A stretch of DNA of 8,352 bases from Elusimicrobiota bacterium (GCA_016207585.1 JACQPI010000024.1:1-8352), one strand, 5' to 3'. Shown: positions 1-7,255, counted from the stretch's first letter. A program made the numbers and translations. The notes: generated from the letters alone by a model not told the origin.

Positions 1-815
1 CCTTGAGGAAGCTTCCATATCCCGGGCGTCTCGTCGGGCCTCGCGTTCGGAAGATACCGTGATTTTAGAAACTGACCGTACTGTTTAAACGCAGGATAAA
101 CCGAGGTTTCAACCGCATGGAGCACCTTGGGAAGGTACTCTTTCCGGATGGGTTCTGGGAGGCGATTCGCCGCGACCGCATAGGCGGTCCTTTCGGGAGG
201 GATCTTCACCATGTCCTCCAGCTGCTGAATGGTTCTTTGCAGCGGCGAACGCACGGTTATGCGCCCTTCAGAGAGTCCTTCTTTAAGATTTTGAGCTTGA
301 TTGGCGAAGTACCTCGGCATCGCCTCAAGACGTTTGATAACAGCTTGGGCATCTTCCTCCGTTTTCATCGGCTGGGCCATTTCGATTGTCCATGGGATCA
401 TGACCTCAGGCCCTAGGAAAAAGTTAATGTCCCACTGCCATAACTTGAGTTGAATTTCCTCCAGGCGCTGATTGACGAGAAGTTCAAGAACATCCCAGGA
501 GATTGCGTCGGATTCGGAAACCATGGAGCGATCTATCGTTTTAAGCCTGGAGAGGATCGCCTGAAGCTCTTTTTTTTCTTCGGCTCGTCCGGCGGCCGAA
601 TTATCGTCAAGCCGGTCATGATAACGCGGATAGCCGTAATAGGTGGCGTTAAGCGGATTCAATCGCATCGTGACATCCCAGTAGTCTTCGCTCACATTGG
701 CGAGGGTTTTGGAAGGAGAAATCCGCGCTGCCTCCTGAGCCATCGGAGCAGCCCCCAACACATCCAGCAAGAACCCCGTCAAGAAAGGAACCAAGAGCCG
801 CGCGGGTCTAAACAT
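1..815 (-). CDS. DUF885 family protein, exported, N-terminal part (C-terminus beyond left edge)
   Basis: An uninterrupted frame of 271 codons starts with ATG at 815 and is still open at base 1. GGGAGA lies about 8 bases before the start. Residues 1-26 resemble a signal peptide: arginines at 3 and 6, a hydrophobic stretch at 7-22 and Ala-rich cleavage candidates, so the protein is probably exported or a lipid-free periplasmic protein. The mature part matches the N-terminal half of DUF885 proteins in my memory of the family: an early YWDVTMRLNPLNATYYGYPRYHDRL segment split around residues 45-69, the helix EDAQAVIKRLEAMPRYF near 154-170, then NLKEGLSEG and a final RPDETPGIWKLPQ. DUF885 proteins are thought to be zinc-peptidase-like, with an HExxPGH motif in the C-terminal half. 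That half is outside the window, so catalysis cannot be checked. Base composition is less GC-rich than in the operon upstream. Family call is confident; substrate unknown. Confidence 0.82.
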   Translation of the reverse strand, partial: MFRPARLLVPFLTGFLLDVLGAAPMAQEAARISPSKTLANVSEDYWDVTMRLNPLNATYYGYPRYHDRLDDNSAAGRAEEKKELQAILSRLKTIDRSMVSESDAISWDVLELLVNQRLEEIQLKLWQWDINFFLGPEVMIPWTIEMAQPMKTEEDAQAVIKRLEAMPRYFANQAQNLKEGLSEGRITVRSPLQRTIQQLEDMVKIPPERTAYAVAANRLPEPIRKEYLPKVLHAVETSVYPAFKQYGQFLKSRYLPNARPDETPGIWKLPQ

Positions 816-900
816 AAAAGAGTTCTCCCAAAAACCGGCGAACCTCAAGGAGGATATGGCCGTTGAGATTTTCCAACCAGCCTGCAGGTTCGGCTCTCAG

Positions 901-909
901 ATTGTAGCA
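901..909 (-). promoter_or_regulatory. Extended -10 promoter for the DUF885 gene
   Basis: On the minus strand the sequence reads TGC-TACAAT, an extended -10 element with five of six matches to TATAAT. No good -35 hexamer sits 16-18 bases upstream, which is tolerated by extended -10 promoters. Transcription would begin near 894, giving a leader of about 80 bases before the ATG at 815. The element lies 43 bases past the methyltransferase stop, so DUF885 may be transcribed on its own as well as by read-through. Confidence 0.5.
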
Positions 910-951
910 TAAGCATACTGAGGCTCGCGGAAATAAATGGGTACAGCAGAC

Positions 952-1701
952 TTACCGAAGCCGCCAGCAGGCGCCGAGGGAGCGGTATTTGAATTCCACG
1001 CGGCCTCCGACGGCATGCCGGTCGAAAAGCTCCCGGATGGCGCGGTCGAACTCCTTGCGCCGGGAAATCCCGTGCGCCACATAGGAACTCGAGTAGACCC
1101 GCCCGACGAAAGCGGCTCGATCCATGCTTTGAACGTTGGGAAACTCGGACTGCGTCCAAGCGACGACCGCGCGGGAGGAACGGATCGCCGCCATCGCGTC
1201 CGAGATATGGGGCATCGCCCGGTATTCGGAGCTGGAACGAAGGAGCAACTCCTCGTAAGCCCGCAAAAACGCGGAGTCCCGGGTGCGCTCGTTCCAGAAG
1301 GCCGCGCACCAACCGCCGGGTTTGAGCACCCTTTTGAACTCAAGAAGGGTCGGCTCCAAATTGAACCAATGAAATGCCTGCGCGGCGACCATCAAATCGA
1401 CCGAATGCGCGGGAAGGCCGGTCGCGCTCGCCGAGCCCCTGCGGTAGTCGGCGCCGCCGCGGGCCCGGGCGCGGGCCAGCATCTCTTCGTTGGGATCGAT
1501 GCCGACCGCGCCCAAACCGCGCGCCGCGAAGAGCCGCGTCGATATCCCGGTCCCGCAGCCGACGTCCGCCACTCTCGCCCCGAGCGCGACGCCCGAGGTC
1601 TTCAGCACCCAATCGACGAGGGATTCGGGATAAGAGGGGCGGTGCGAGTCATATGGATCGGCCGTTTCGGAAAAACGCTTTTCAGGATCCACGCTGCCCA
1701 T
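952..1701 (-). CDS. Class I SAM-dependent methyltransferase
   Basis: The protein has 249 residues. It carries a class I Rossmann methyltransferase core: motif I VADVGCGTG at 44-52, the acidic post-I residue in GIDPNEEM (Asp69), the AQAFHWF signature at 107-113 and LKPGG at 126-130. The opening FSETADPYDSHRPSYP is typical of small-molecule methyltransferases of the Methyltransf_11/25 type, with a C-terminal accessory part after about residue 140. It would transfer a methyl group from S-adenosylmethionine; the acceptor cannot be read from sequence. It is cytosolic, with no signal peptide or membrane segment. The ATG is 39 bases after the nnrE stop, and no clear Shine-Dalgarno motif precedes it; an in-frame GTG at codon 4 is an alternative start. 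It is the last gene of the cluster and ends in TAA. Fold confident, substrate unknown. Confidence 0.88.
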   Translation of the reverse strand: MGSVDPEKRFSETADPYDSHRPSYPESLVDWVLKTSGVALGARVADVGCGTGISTRLFAARGLGAVGIDPNEEMLARARARGGADYRRGSASATGLPAHSVDLMVAAQAFHWFNLEPTLLEFKRVLKPGGWCAAFWNERTRDSAFLRAYEELLLRSSSEYRAMPHISDAMAAIRSSRAVVAWTQSEFPNVQSMDRAAFVGRVYSSSYVAHGISRRKEFDRAIRELFDRHAVGGRVEFKYRSLGACWRLR

Positions 1702-1740
1702 TTTGAAGTCCGGCGCCAGGCGCCCGCCAGCGCAGGCCCC

Positions 1741-2463
1741 TCACCCAAATTCCAGCAAAGACTTCGGAAATCCAATATCCGCCACCTTCAGCTCCCCGAC
1801 GTTTTTCTGCGCATGGGGCGCCAGGAGCCCGCGCTTCGGCAATCCCAGCGCCACCGTGACGGCGGCCGTCACGAAGACCCCGCTATGGTGGCCCGTATCC
1901 GGGTGAAGCCCGGAGGGGATATCGATCGCCACGATCGGCTTTCCGGCCCGCATCATGCGCTGGATCATGATCTTGGCGGCGCCGGAAGGTTTGCCGGAGG
2001 ATCCCGTTCCCAATAAGGCGTCTATCGCGATATCCGAAGAACGCAGGCGAACGTCCAGATCGACCGCCTCCTCGCCGAGTTCCTGCACCAAGACGCCGGC
2101 CGCGGTCGCCCGCCGCAGGTTCTCGACGACTTCCGCGCCGTAACCCTTGTCGCGGCCGGGAGGGGCGACGTACGCGACGACCTGCGCGCCCATTTCCTTA
2201 AGATGCCGGGCCGCCGCCAACCCGTCGCCTCCGTTGTTGCCGCGCCCGCAGCACGCCGTCGCCATCGCCTCTCCGACCTTTCGATGAAGCTTATCCTCGA
2301 TGAAGCGCGCCGCCTCCTGCGCCACGGCGCGCCCGGCGTTTTCCATCAAATGAAGCGCCGGGATGCCGAGCTCCGATATGGCTCGTCGGTCGATCTCGGA
2401 CATCTCGCAAGCCGAGACGACGCGCAACCCTAGGTAGCTCTGCGGAAGGAGTGTTTTGCCCAT
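1741..2463 (-). CDS. nnrE: NAD(P)H-hydrate epimerase (YjeF N-terminal domain)
   Basis: This protein of 240 residues is a stand-alone YjeF_N domain. The enzyme epimerises R- and S-NAD(P)HX, the damaged hydrated cofactors, so that a dehydratase can repair the S form. Visible signatures are EMSEIDRRAI at 20-29, LMENAGRAV at 39-47, the nucleotide-binding loop GRGNNGGDG at 73-81, DALLGTG at 148-154 with the candidate catalytic Asp148, DIPSGLHPDTG at 181-191 and the C-terminal AQKNVGELKVADIGFP. Many bacteria carry it fused to the NnrD dehydratase; here the frame stops after YjeF_N and no NnrD domain is in the window. Homologues usually begin near the RVVSACEM segment, so the first 13 residues may be an extension; a TTG at codon 13 would give the usual N-terminus. 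The ATG follows the upstream stop by 15 bases. Cytosolic. Confidence 0.93.
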   Translation of the reverse strand: MGKTLLPQSYLGLRVVSACEMSEIDRRAISELGIPALHLMENAGRAVAQEAARFIEDKLHRKVGEAMATACCGRGNNGGDGLAAARHLKEMGAQVVAYVAPPGRDKGYGAEVVENLRRATAAGVLVQELGEEAVDLDVRLRSSDIAIDALLGTGSSGKPSGAAKIMIQRMMRAGKPIVAIDIPSGLHPDTGHHSGVFVTAAVTVALGLPKRGLLAPHAQKNVGELKVADIGFPKSLLEFG

Positions 2464-2478
2464 GGTGGATGCGACGCC

Positions 2479-3069
2479 TCAAAAACTCAACCGCACGGCC
2501 GATACTAGCCCGATCGCAAGTAAAGCCAACGCCGCCATGAGCAAAAGAAGTCCCGCTAGATAGGGGAATAGGACCAGCAGCCACGCCTTGCCCATCGCGA
2601 AGCCGTAATGATCCCTCAAGCTGCGCGCTCTCAAATACAGCGCTGAAAACGCCAGGACCGTCACGCAGATCCAGTAGGCCGGAAGGGCCGCCCTCCAAAA
2701 GGCCGCAAGCACCGCCATCGGCAACGCCAGCGCCCAAACCAACTGGCTCATCCCAAAAAGAACGAAGACGGAACCGACGCGCCCCCGTCCTCCCGACCAC
2801 TCCGCCAGCAGATGGAGCAGGCTCGCCATGAAAACGCCCGCCGCCGCCTGCCAAACGCAGGCCAGCAGCAGGGACGCGGGGTTGAGCGGGGAGAGCCTCA
2901 CCAAGGATTGGGACAAATAGAGGCTCAGGCCGGCCACCCCGAAGCACGCCAATCCCACGCACCAACGCGGCCCCCGACCGGCGGTCGCGGCGGCGCGCGC
3001 GGGATTTTCAATGAAATCCGCGACCAAATCCAAAATGCCCTCTCGAACGGATGTCATCGAGCCGTCCAT
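2479..3069 (-). CDS. Multi-pass membrane protein, Yip1-like
   Basis: The protein has 196 residues and about five hydrophobic helices (near 36-56, 65-88, 98-122, 128-148 and 160-190) after a short polar N-terminus, SVREGILDLVADFIENP. The layout and the segment around 98-122 (GSVFVLFGMSQLVWALALPM) resemble bacterial Yip1/YIF1-type membrane proteins. Their role in bacteria is not established, so I give no function. The gene starts 3 bases after the sppA stop. GGGA abuts the first ATG, while a second ATG at 3057 (codon 5) has GGA at better spacing and may be the true start. It ends in TGA, 15 bases before nnrE. Position in the operon suggests co-expression with SppA and the cyclases. Confidence 0.72.
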   Translation of the reverse strand: MDGSMTSVREGILDLVADFIENPARAAATAGRGPRWCVGLACFGVAGLSLYLSQSLVRLSPLNPASLLLACVWQAAAGVFMASLLHLLAEWSGGRGRVGSVFVLFGMSQLVWALALPMAVLAAFWRAALPAYWICVTVLAFSALYLRARSLRDHYGFAMGKAWLLVLFPYLAGLLLLMAALALLAIGLVSAVRLSF

Positions 3070-3072
3070 TCC

Positions 3073-4206
3073 CTAAAACCCCAACCAACGGTATTCCAGG
3101 CCGACGCGGGTCGCATCCCTCAGTTCCCGAAGGATAGCAGTCTCGGGCCGCAGCCGTTGTCCGATGGAAGACTCCAACAGCCCCAGCACCGTCTCCAGGG
3201 AATCGGAGTCCCGGACGACGCGCGGCGTTCCGACGATGCCGGCCAGCTTGCCGGCCAGGCGGACCGCATCCTGGGAGTCGCCCAACTGGTCCACCAGCTT
3301 GTAGTCGAATGCCTGGCGTCCGTTGAAGATGCGGCCGTCCGCGATGGGCCTCAGGGCCTCCTCGGGAATTCCTCGGCCCTGGGAAACGGCGCGCAGGAAC
3401 TGCCCGTAGGTGTCGTCGATGATCTGCTGCAAGAGCAGGCGTTCCTCCGGAGTCATGGGTCGCGTGGGGGAACCGATGTCCTTGAGTTTCCCCGATTTGA
3501 TGGGGTCGGCCCGAATTCCCAATTTGGCGAAAAGCTGCTGGACATTCATGGAGTTGAAGATGACTCCGATGGATCCCAACAGGCTTCCCGGGTGCGCCAC
3601 CACCTTGTCGCAAGCGGACGCAAGGTAGTAGCCTCCGGAAGCGGCCATGTCGCCCACGACGGCCACGACCGGCTTTTTCTTTTCCTGCCGCACCCGCTGG
3701 ATCGCGCCGTAGAGCTCCTGGACCGCGCCGACGCTCCCGCCCGGGGAATCGATGTCCAGGACCAGCGCCTTGATTTCCTGCTTCTCGGCCAGTTCGCGGA
3801 TCTTGCGCCCCCACCGCTCCGCGCCGCGGTCCCAGACGTTGCCGCTGGCGGAATGGTAGATCGGCCCGTGGATCGATATCCAGCCGACCGCCTCCCGCCG
3901 AGCCGAGAGGATCAAGCGCTTGGAGAGGCCTCCTCCCGATCGCTGCGAACCGGCGCCGTCGGTTCCCCGCAGCAAGACGGCGACCGCCAGGAATACCGTC
4001 GCGCCGTACAAAACGGCCAAGGCCCTTATCCAGACGCGGGGCGTCCGGCGGGGGGGCTCCTGCGGCGGAGGGGGCGTATCGGCCGGACCGGCGCCGACCG
4101 GAATATCCCTTCCCGGCGTTCCCGATATCGCGCTCTGCGGCGCGCCACAATGCGGACATGAGGTCGCTTCGTCCGGAAGTTGCATTCGGCAGCTCGAGCA
4201 GATCAT
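3073..4206 (-). CDS. sppA: Signal peptide peptidase SppA with N-terminal zinc ribbon
   Basis: The protein has 377 residues. SppA is a membrane-anchored serine/lysine protease that degrades cleaved signal peptides and some membrane peptides. From the N-terminus: a zinc-ribbon pattern with Cys3, Cys6, Cys17 and Cys20 (CxxC-x10-CxxC); a Pro-rich linker at 41-56; one transmembrane helix at about 58-79; then a single S49 peptidase domain. DIDSPGGSVGAV at 151-162 is the conserved S49 strand-loop. The nucleophile is Ser190 in AASGGYYLA, and the general base is Lys242 in SGKLKDIGSP, matching the Ser/Lys dyad of half-length SppA. The ATG at 4206 is chosen because the zinc ribbon begins there, AAAGGAA precedes it, and it forms an ATGA overlap with the upstream GGDEF stop; the open frame further upstream is only antisense-type reading of that gene. 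It ends in TAG. The zinc ribbon is an uncommon addition to SppA. Confidence 0.93.
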   Translation of the reverse strand: MICSSCRMQLPDEATSCPHCGAPQSAISGTPGRDIPVGAGPADTPPPPQEPPRRTPRVWIRALAVLYGATVFLAVAVLLRGTDGAGSQRSGGGLSKRLILSARREAVGWISIHGPIYHSASGNVWDRGAERWGRKIRELAEKQEIKALVLDIDSPGGSVGAVQELYGAIQRVRQEKKKPVVAVVGDMAASGGYYLASACDKVVAHPGSLLGSIGVIFNSMNVQQLFAKLGIRADPIKSGKLKDIGSPTRPMTPEERLLLQQIIDDTYGQFLRAVSQGRGIPEEALRPIADGRIFNGRQAFDYKLVDQLGDSQDAVRLAGKLAGIVGTPRVVRDSDSLETVLGLLESSIGQRLRPETAILRELRDATRVGLEYRWLGF

Positions 4207-5528
4207 AAGGGATTTCCTTTGTTGGAATGGCGCCCCCGCGGCACCTGGAGTATGTCCACCACGCGGTTGCGCCCGTTTTCTTTCGCGTAGTACAGGGCCT
4301 GGTCGGCCCGCTGGACGATCGCTTCCGCGGTCGAGGCGTCCCGGGGATAGTGCGCGATGCCGATCGAGGCGGTCACTCGGACGGTCTGAAGCGCGAGCTG
4401 GAATATCTCCCTTTCGAGCGCGGCTCGGATCGCCTCGGCCTTGCGCAGAACCCCGGCCGGCTCCGCGCGAGGCAGGAGGATCGCGAACTCCTCTCCCCCG
4501 TAGCGCGCCACGAAATCCGTCTCGTAGACGCTGGCCCTGAGTATTTCCCCCACGCGGCGCAGCACCTGGTCGCCGAACGGATGCCCATAGGCGTCGTTGA
4601 GACTCTTGAAATGATCGACATCGAGAAGCATGAAGCAAAGGCTCGTCTTAAAAGTTCCAGCCCGCACGATTTCCTCGGCCAGGCGCGCGTCCAACACGCC
4701 GCGCCGGTAGACTCCCGTCAAGCCGTCGACCCTGGACAACCGTTCCATCTCCTGAAAAAGCTTCACGCGCCTGAACGCGAACGCGATTTCCTCCATGAGC
4801 CCCGCCGCCTTGCGGGCGAGCGCCTGGGGATCGGCGCCGGCGGGAACGCGGGCGTACAAACAACCCATCATCTCGCTCGAATCGCGGATCGGGATCACCA
4901 CCGCGCGCTCGGGAACTTCCAAGATTTCGCCGGCCCCCAGCGATACATGCTGTTCCTGGAGCGTGCGCGAGAGCGTGTCCCAACTGGCGCCGACCGAGCC
5001 TCCCAACCGACGCACCACCAACGGATAAAGCGATTCCGGACAACGCAGGTCGGAAACATAGAGGGCGAATTCCTCGGTACCCAGATACTGGCGGACCGCG
5101 CTTTCCACCCGGGGCCGCGCCTCCTCCCAACTGAGCGCCTCCGACAGGCCCTTGACCATCGCGTACAACGCCTGCAGCTCGCGCTCCTCGCCCTCCAAGC
5201 GCGAGCTGCGCGCCTTCAACGTGGCCACGGTCTGCGACAACGCGACGCGCACCCGCCCGCGCTCCTCCAATCTCGATCTCAGACGGCCGCGCTCCTGAAG
5301 GCTCTTGCCGGCTCCGTAAGCCGCGTACAGTACGCCGCAGGCGCTGCAACCCACCGCCGACAGCCACAGACCCTGGGAACCGGCCGGCAGGGACGTCCAA
5401 CCGAGCCACCCCCATGCGAGGATCGCCGCCAAGACGGCCCACGGCAGCCAGCGGGTCTTGGACGTGGTCGCCCAAAAGCACGCCGCCGGGAAAAGGACGA
5501 GCAGAGCGCAACCGAGCTCGATGCTCAT
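4203..5528 (-). CDS. Membrane GAF-GGDEF diguanylate cyclase without I-site
   Basis: The protein has 441 residues. Two to three N-terminal membrane helices (about 2-20, 27-45 and 52-72) are followed by a basic coiled-coil stretch (74-120), a GAF-like sensor region (about 120-255) and a GGDEF domain (about 262-427). The active site is GGEEF at 344-348 in RYGGEEFAILLP, with metal-binding Asp303 in DVDHFKSLND, so it should make cyclic di-GMP from two GTP. The residues at the inhibitory-site position read YETD (335-338) instead of RxxD, so product inhibition through the usual I-site is unlikely. Its ATG overlaps the stop of the preceding cyclase (ATGA, 5525-5528), with AGGTGG a few bases upstream, and its stop overlaps the sppA start in the same way. 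The ligand of the GAF region is unknown. Confidence 0.92.
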   Translation of the reverse strand: MSIELGCALLVLFPAACFWATTSKTRWLPWAVLAAILAWGWLGWTSLPAGSQGLWLSAVGCSACGVLYAAYGAGKSLQERGRLRSRLEERGRVRVALSQTVATLKARSSRLEGEERELQALYAMVKGLSEALSWEEARPRVESAVRQYLGTEEFALYVSDLRCPESLYPLVVRRLGGSVGASWDTLSRTLQEQHVSLGAGEILEVPERAVVIPIRDSSEMMGCLYARVPAGADPQALARKAAGLMEEIAFAFRRVKLFQEMERLSRVDGLTGVYRRGVLDARLAEEIVRAGTFKTSLCFMLLDVDHFKSLNDAYGHPFGDQVLRRVGEILRASVYETDFVARYGGEEFAILLPRAEPAGVLRKAEAIRAALEREIFQLALQTVRVTASIGIAHYPRDASTAEAIVQRADQALYYAKENGRNRVVDILQVPRGRHSNKGNPL

Positions 5529-6835
5529 CCCACCACCTGGTTGCGGCCGCCGCGCTTGGCCTGGTAAAGCCGCTCGTCGGCGACGCGCAAGACCTGGCTC
5601 GGGGTCGTCGTGTCCTGCGGAAAGCAGGCCACGCCGAAGCTCATCGTAACGCTCGTGCGGTGCCCCTGGAAGACAAAGGCCTCCTGGGCCACGCGGGCGC
5701 GGATCTGGCCGGCGAACTCCACCGCCGGAGCACGCTCCACCGCCGGCAGCAAGATCGCGAACTCCTCCCCTCCGTAGCGGGCGACAAAATCGACCGGCCG
5801 GGCCTGAAAGGTCAATATGCCGGCGATCGTCTTAAGAAGGAAATCTCCCGCCGGATGGCCGTAGGTATCGTTGTAGCGTTTGAAGTGATCCACGTCGCAC
5901 ATGATGATCGCCAGCGGCTGATGGCTGCGCCCGGCGCGAAGCACCTCCTCCTGCAGCCGATCCTGAAAAGCGCGATGGGTATAGAGCTGGGTCAGGGGAT
6001 CGTGCGTCGCGAGGTCGTTGACGCTCTGGATCAGTTGGATGTTCTCAAGCGCCAGGCGGGCCAGCATCGCGTAGAGGTCCACGGTGCGCTGATCCGAAGG
6101 CTGAAACACCCCGGGGCGATCGTCCTCCAGCCGCACGAAACCGAACGGGCGTTTCAAGACCAGCAGCGGGGCCACCACGGCCGAACGAAATCCTCCGCCC
6201 CCGCCGGCCTCCAACCGGCTGTCCTTGACAAGCACCGAGCCCCGGTTTTCAACGGCACGCAAGACCAGGGGGTCCGACGGCTGCCCGGGCAGGACCTTGA
6301 TGCGGCTTTCCGGATAGCGTTTCTCCAAAGCGTGGACCAGGCGCAACTGGACCTCCTGAGGGTCCAAGGTGCTCCCGAGGCTCCTGGCCGCTTCCGTCAA
6401 ATCGCGCCGCACCCGGATTTGCGCCGACGAATTCTCTTCGAACCCTTGATACGACTTCAAATCCCGCTCCAGATCGCGAATTTGAGAATCCAATTCCTGG
6501 AGCTGCTCCAAGGCCTTGTGCCTGTCGCGGGCCAGCCTGCGCCGATGGAACCCAAGCCCCAAGCCGGCCGAGGCGACCCCCGCCGTCTCGACCAAAAGCG
6601 CGATCCGAGTTCCGGTTTCCGGCGCCCGAGACGCCAGGACAAACCCCGCCGCGGCCACCATGAACAAAAAAAGCCCCTGCAACTCCTCGTCTCGGCGGAA
6701 ATCCGTCCAAAGGAAGACGCCGAGGAACGCGGGATACAACGCGGGAGTCCAGCTCGGAAAGGCGAACAACAGGGCGATCAGCCCCAGGAAAATAGCGTTG
6801 GAGCCGATCAGCGTGACGTTTTTCTCGCTGAGCAT
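5525..6835 (-). CDS. Membrane GAF-GGDEF diguanylate cyclase with I-site
   Basis: The protein has 436 residues from the ATG at 6835. About four hydrophobic segments (6-26, 30-43, 54-68 and 77-96) are followed by a coiled coil (about 99-129), a GAF-like region (about 136-270) and a GGDEF domain. The catalytic loop is GGEEF at 355-359, with Asp314 in CDVDHFKRYND as metal ligand. RPVD at 346-349 is an intact RxxD inhibitory site, so c-di-GMP should inhibit it. The frame stays open to a TTG at 6877, but that codon lies inside the 3' tRNA-like part of the tmRNA. I therefore choose the ATG at 6835, 11 bases beyond the mature tmRNA end. No Shine-Dalgarno motif precedes this ATG. No separate promoter is evident, so expression may depend on read-through from the tmRNA promoter. 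It is co-translationally linked to the next cyclase by ATGA. Confidence 0.9.
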   Translation of the reverse strand: MLSEKNVTLIGSNAIFLGLIALLFAFPSWTPALYPAFLGVFLWTDFRRDEELQGLFLFMVAAAGFVLASRAPETGTRIALLVETAGVASAGLGLGFHRRRLARDRHKALEQLQELDSQIRDLERDLKSYQGFEENSSAQIRVRRDLTEAARSLGSTLDPQEVQLRLVHALEKRYPESRIKVLPGQPSDPLVLRAVENRGSVLVKDSRLEAGGGGGFRSAVVAPLLVLKRPFGFVRLEDDRPGVFQPSDQRTVDLYAMLARLALENIQLIQSVNDLATHDPLTQLYTHRAFQDRLQEEVLRAGRSHQPLAIIMCDVDHFKRYNDTYGHPAGDFLLKTIAGILTFQARPVDFVARYGGEEFAILLPAVERAPAVEFAGQIRARVAQEAFVFQGHRTSVTMSFGVACFPQDTTTPSQVLRVADERLYQAKRGGRNQVVG

Positions 6836-6846
6836 GAAGAAAATTT

Positions 6847-7205
6847 TGGAGGTGGCCGGTACCGCCCCGGCGTCCAAACGCCGCCTTATCGCGGGTCCTA
6901 CAGGCTTAGTCCGGCTTTGATTTCGCCTGAAGAATCCCGCCGGACCAGTACCTTCAGGCTAGCTCCGTGCGATCTCGAAACCTCGTCGACGAAGCCAGCA
7001 ACGAAGTTCCCAGCCCGCATCTTGACGCCGGATCCGGCCCAGCGGGCGTCGGCCGGACGGCGCAGGCTTACTGCGGTTTAGGCAGTGGCCCAGTCCAACA
7101 CAGTGGTGTTGGCTTTTGTGTTTTAGTCGGATTTTATCCTGGCTCTGACCAACCAGGGCCTGCTCCCAACGATCCAACGACGCCTGTCGATCCTATTTCA
7201 CCCCC
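6847..7205 (-). ncRNA. ssrA: tmRNA (transfer-messenger RNA), one-piece
   Basis: This 359-base RNA rescues stalled ribosomes by acting as tRNA-Ala and then as mRNA for a degradation tag. The 5' end GGGGGUG (7205-7199) pairs over 7 bp with CACCUCC (6854-6848), including the G3-U70 wobble that marks alanine charging; A at 6847 is the discriminator, and CCA is not encoded. The 5' D-like sequence GGAUCGACAGG and the 3' block GACUAAGCCUGUAGGACC are tmRNA hallmarks. Helix P2 forms between 7170-7185 and 6876-6891 (14 of 16 positions pair, with a tandem G-A mismatch). A CCUGG/CCAGG stem fits pseudoknot 1. The tag frame starts at nucleotide 93, and its UAA sits in the loop of an ACUGC/GCAGU hairpin, as in known tmRNAs. 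The T-arm has a perfect 5-bp stem but the loop GGCGGUA in place of UUCRANY, which is odd. Small open frames on both strands here are not genes. Confidence 0.93.
7078..7113 (-). other. tmRNA tag reading frame
   Basis: Starting at resume codon GCC (7113-7111), the frame reads ANTTVLDWATA followed by TAA at 7080-7078. With the non-templated alanine from the charged tmRNA, the tag is 12 residues. The first two encoded residues, Ala-Asn, are typical of tags. The C-terminus ATA differs from the usual LAA/VAA-type ending seen by ClpXP. Resume position (nucleotide 93) is close to that of E. coli (about 90). Confidence 0.85.
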
Positions 7206-7255
7206 GACCGTTTCTCCCGGGTAAGAAACCGTCGCGAGCGACACACGCCGCAGTT

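Noticed and set aside
117..866. Plus-strand frames at 117-416 and 450-866
   Set aside because: The minus strand carries a continuous DUF885 frame with signal peptide and ribosome binding site over the same bases.
937..2016. Plus-strand open frame of 359 codons
   Set aside because: It is antisense to the methyltransferase and nnrE, has Arg/Pro/Gly-rich low-complexity composition and matches no family I know.
2812..4161. Plus-strand open frame of 449 codons, and similar long frames at 4227-5567 and 5414-7081
   Set aside because: They lie opposite the Yip1-like gene, SppA and the two GGDEF genes, whose motifs are unmistakable. Long antisense frames are expected opposite GC-rich genes.
4207..4638. 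Upstream extension of the sppA frame to 4638
   Set aside because: It overlaps the GGDEF catalytic domain in another frame and is Arg/Gly-rich. The ATG at 4206 has a ribosome binding site, an ATGA overlap and the zinc ribbon directly after it.
6836..6860. Integration site of a mobile element at the tmRNA 3' end
   Set aside because: tmRNA genes are common integration sites, but I saw no integrase and no repeated copy of the 3' end, and a housekeeping-type operon follows directly.
6836..6872. T-arm plus AAAATTTT as an intrinsic terminator after the tmRNA
   Set aside because: The T-run is short, interrupted by the acceptor strand and four A residues, and the next gene starts at once.
6836..6877. 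TTG at 6877 as start of the first GGDEF gene
   Set aside because: It lies within the tmRNA 3' domain. The AAGGCGG in front of it belongs to the P2 helix strand, so it is not free as a ribosome binding site.
6959..7224. Small open frames on both strands (6967-7224 plus, 6959-7177 minus)
   Set aside because: The region is accounted for by tmRNA structure; the peptides show no domain.
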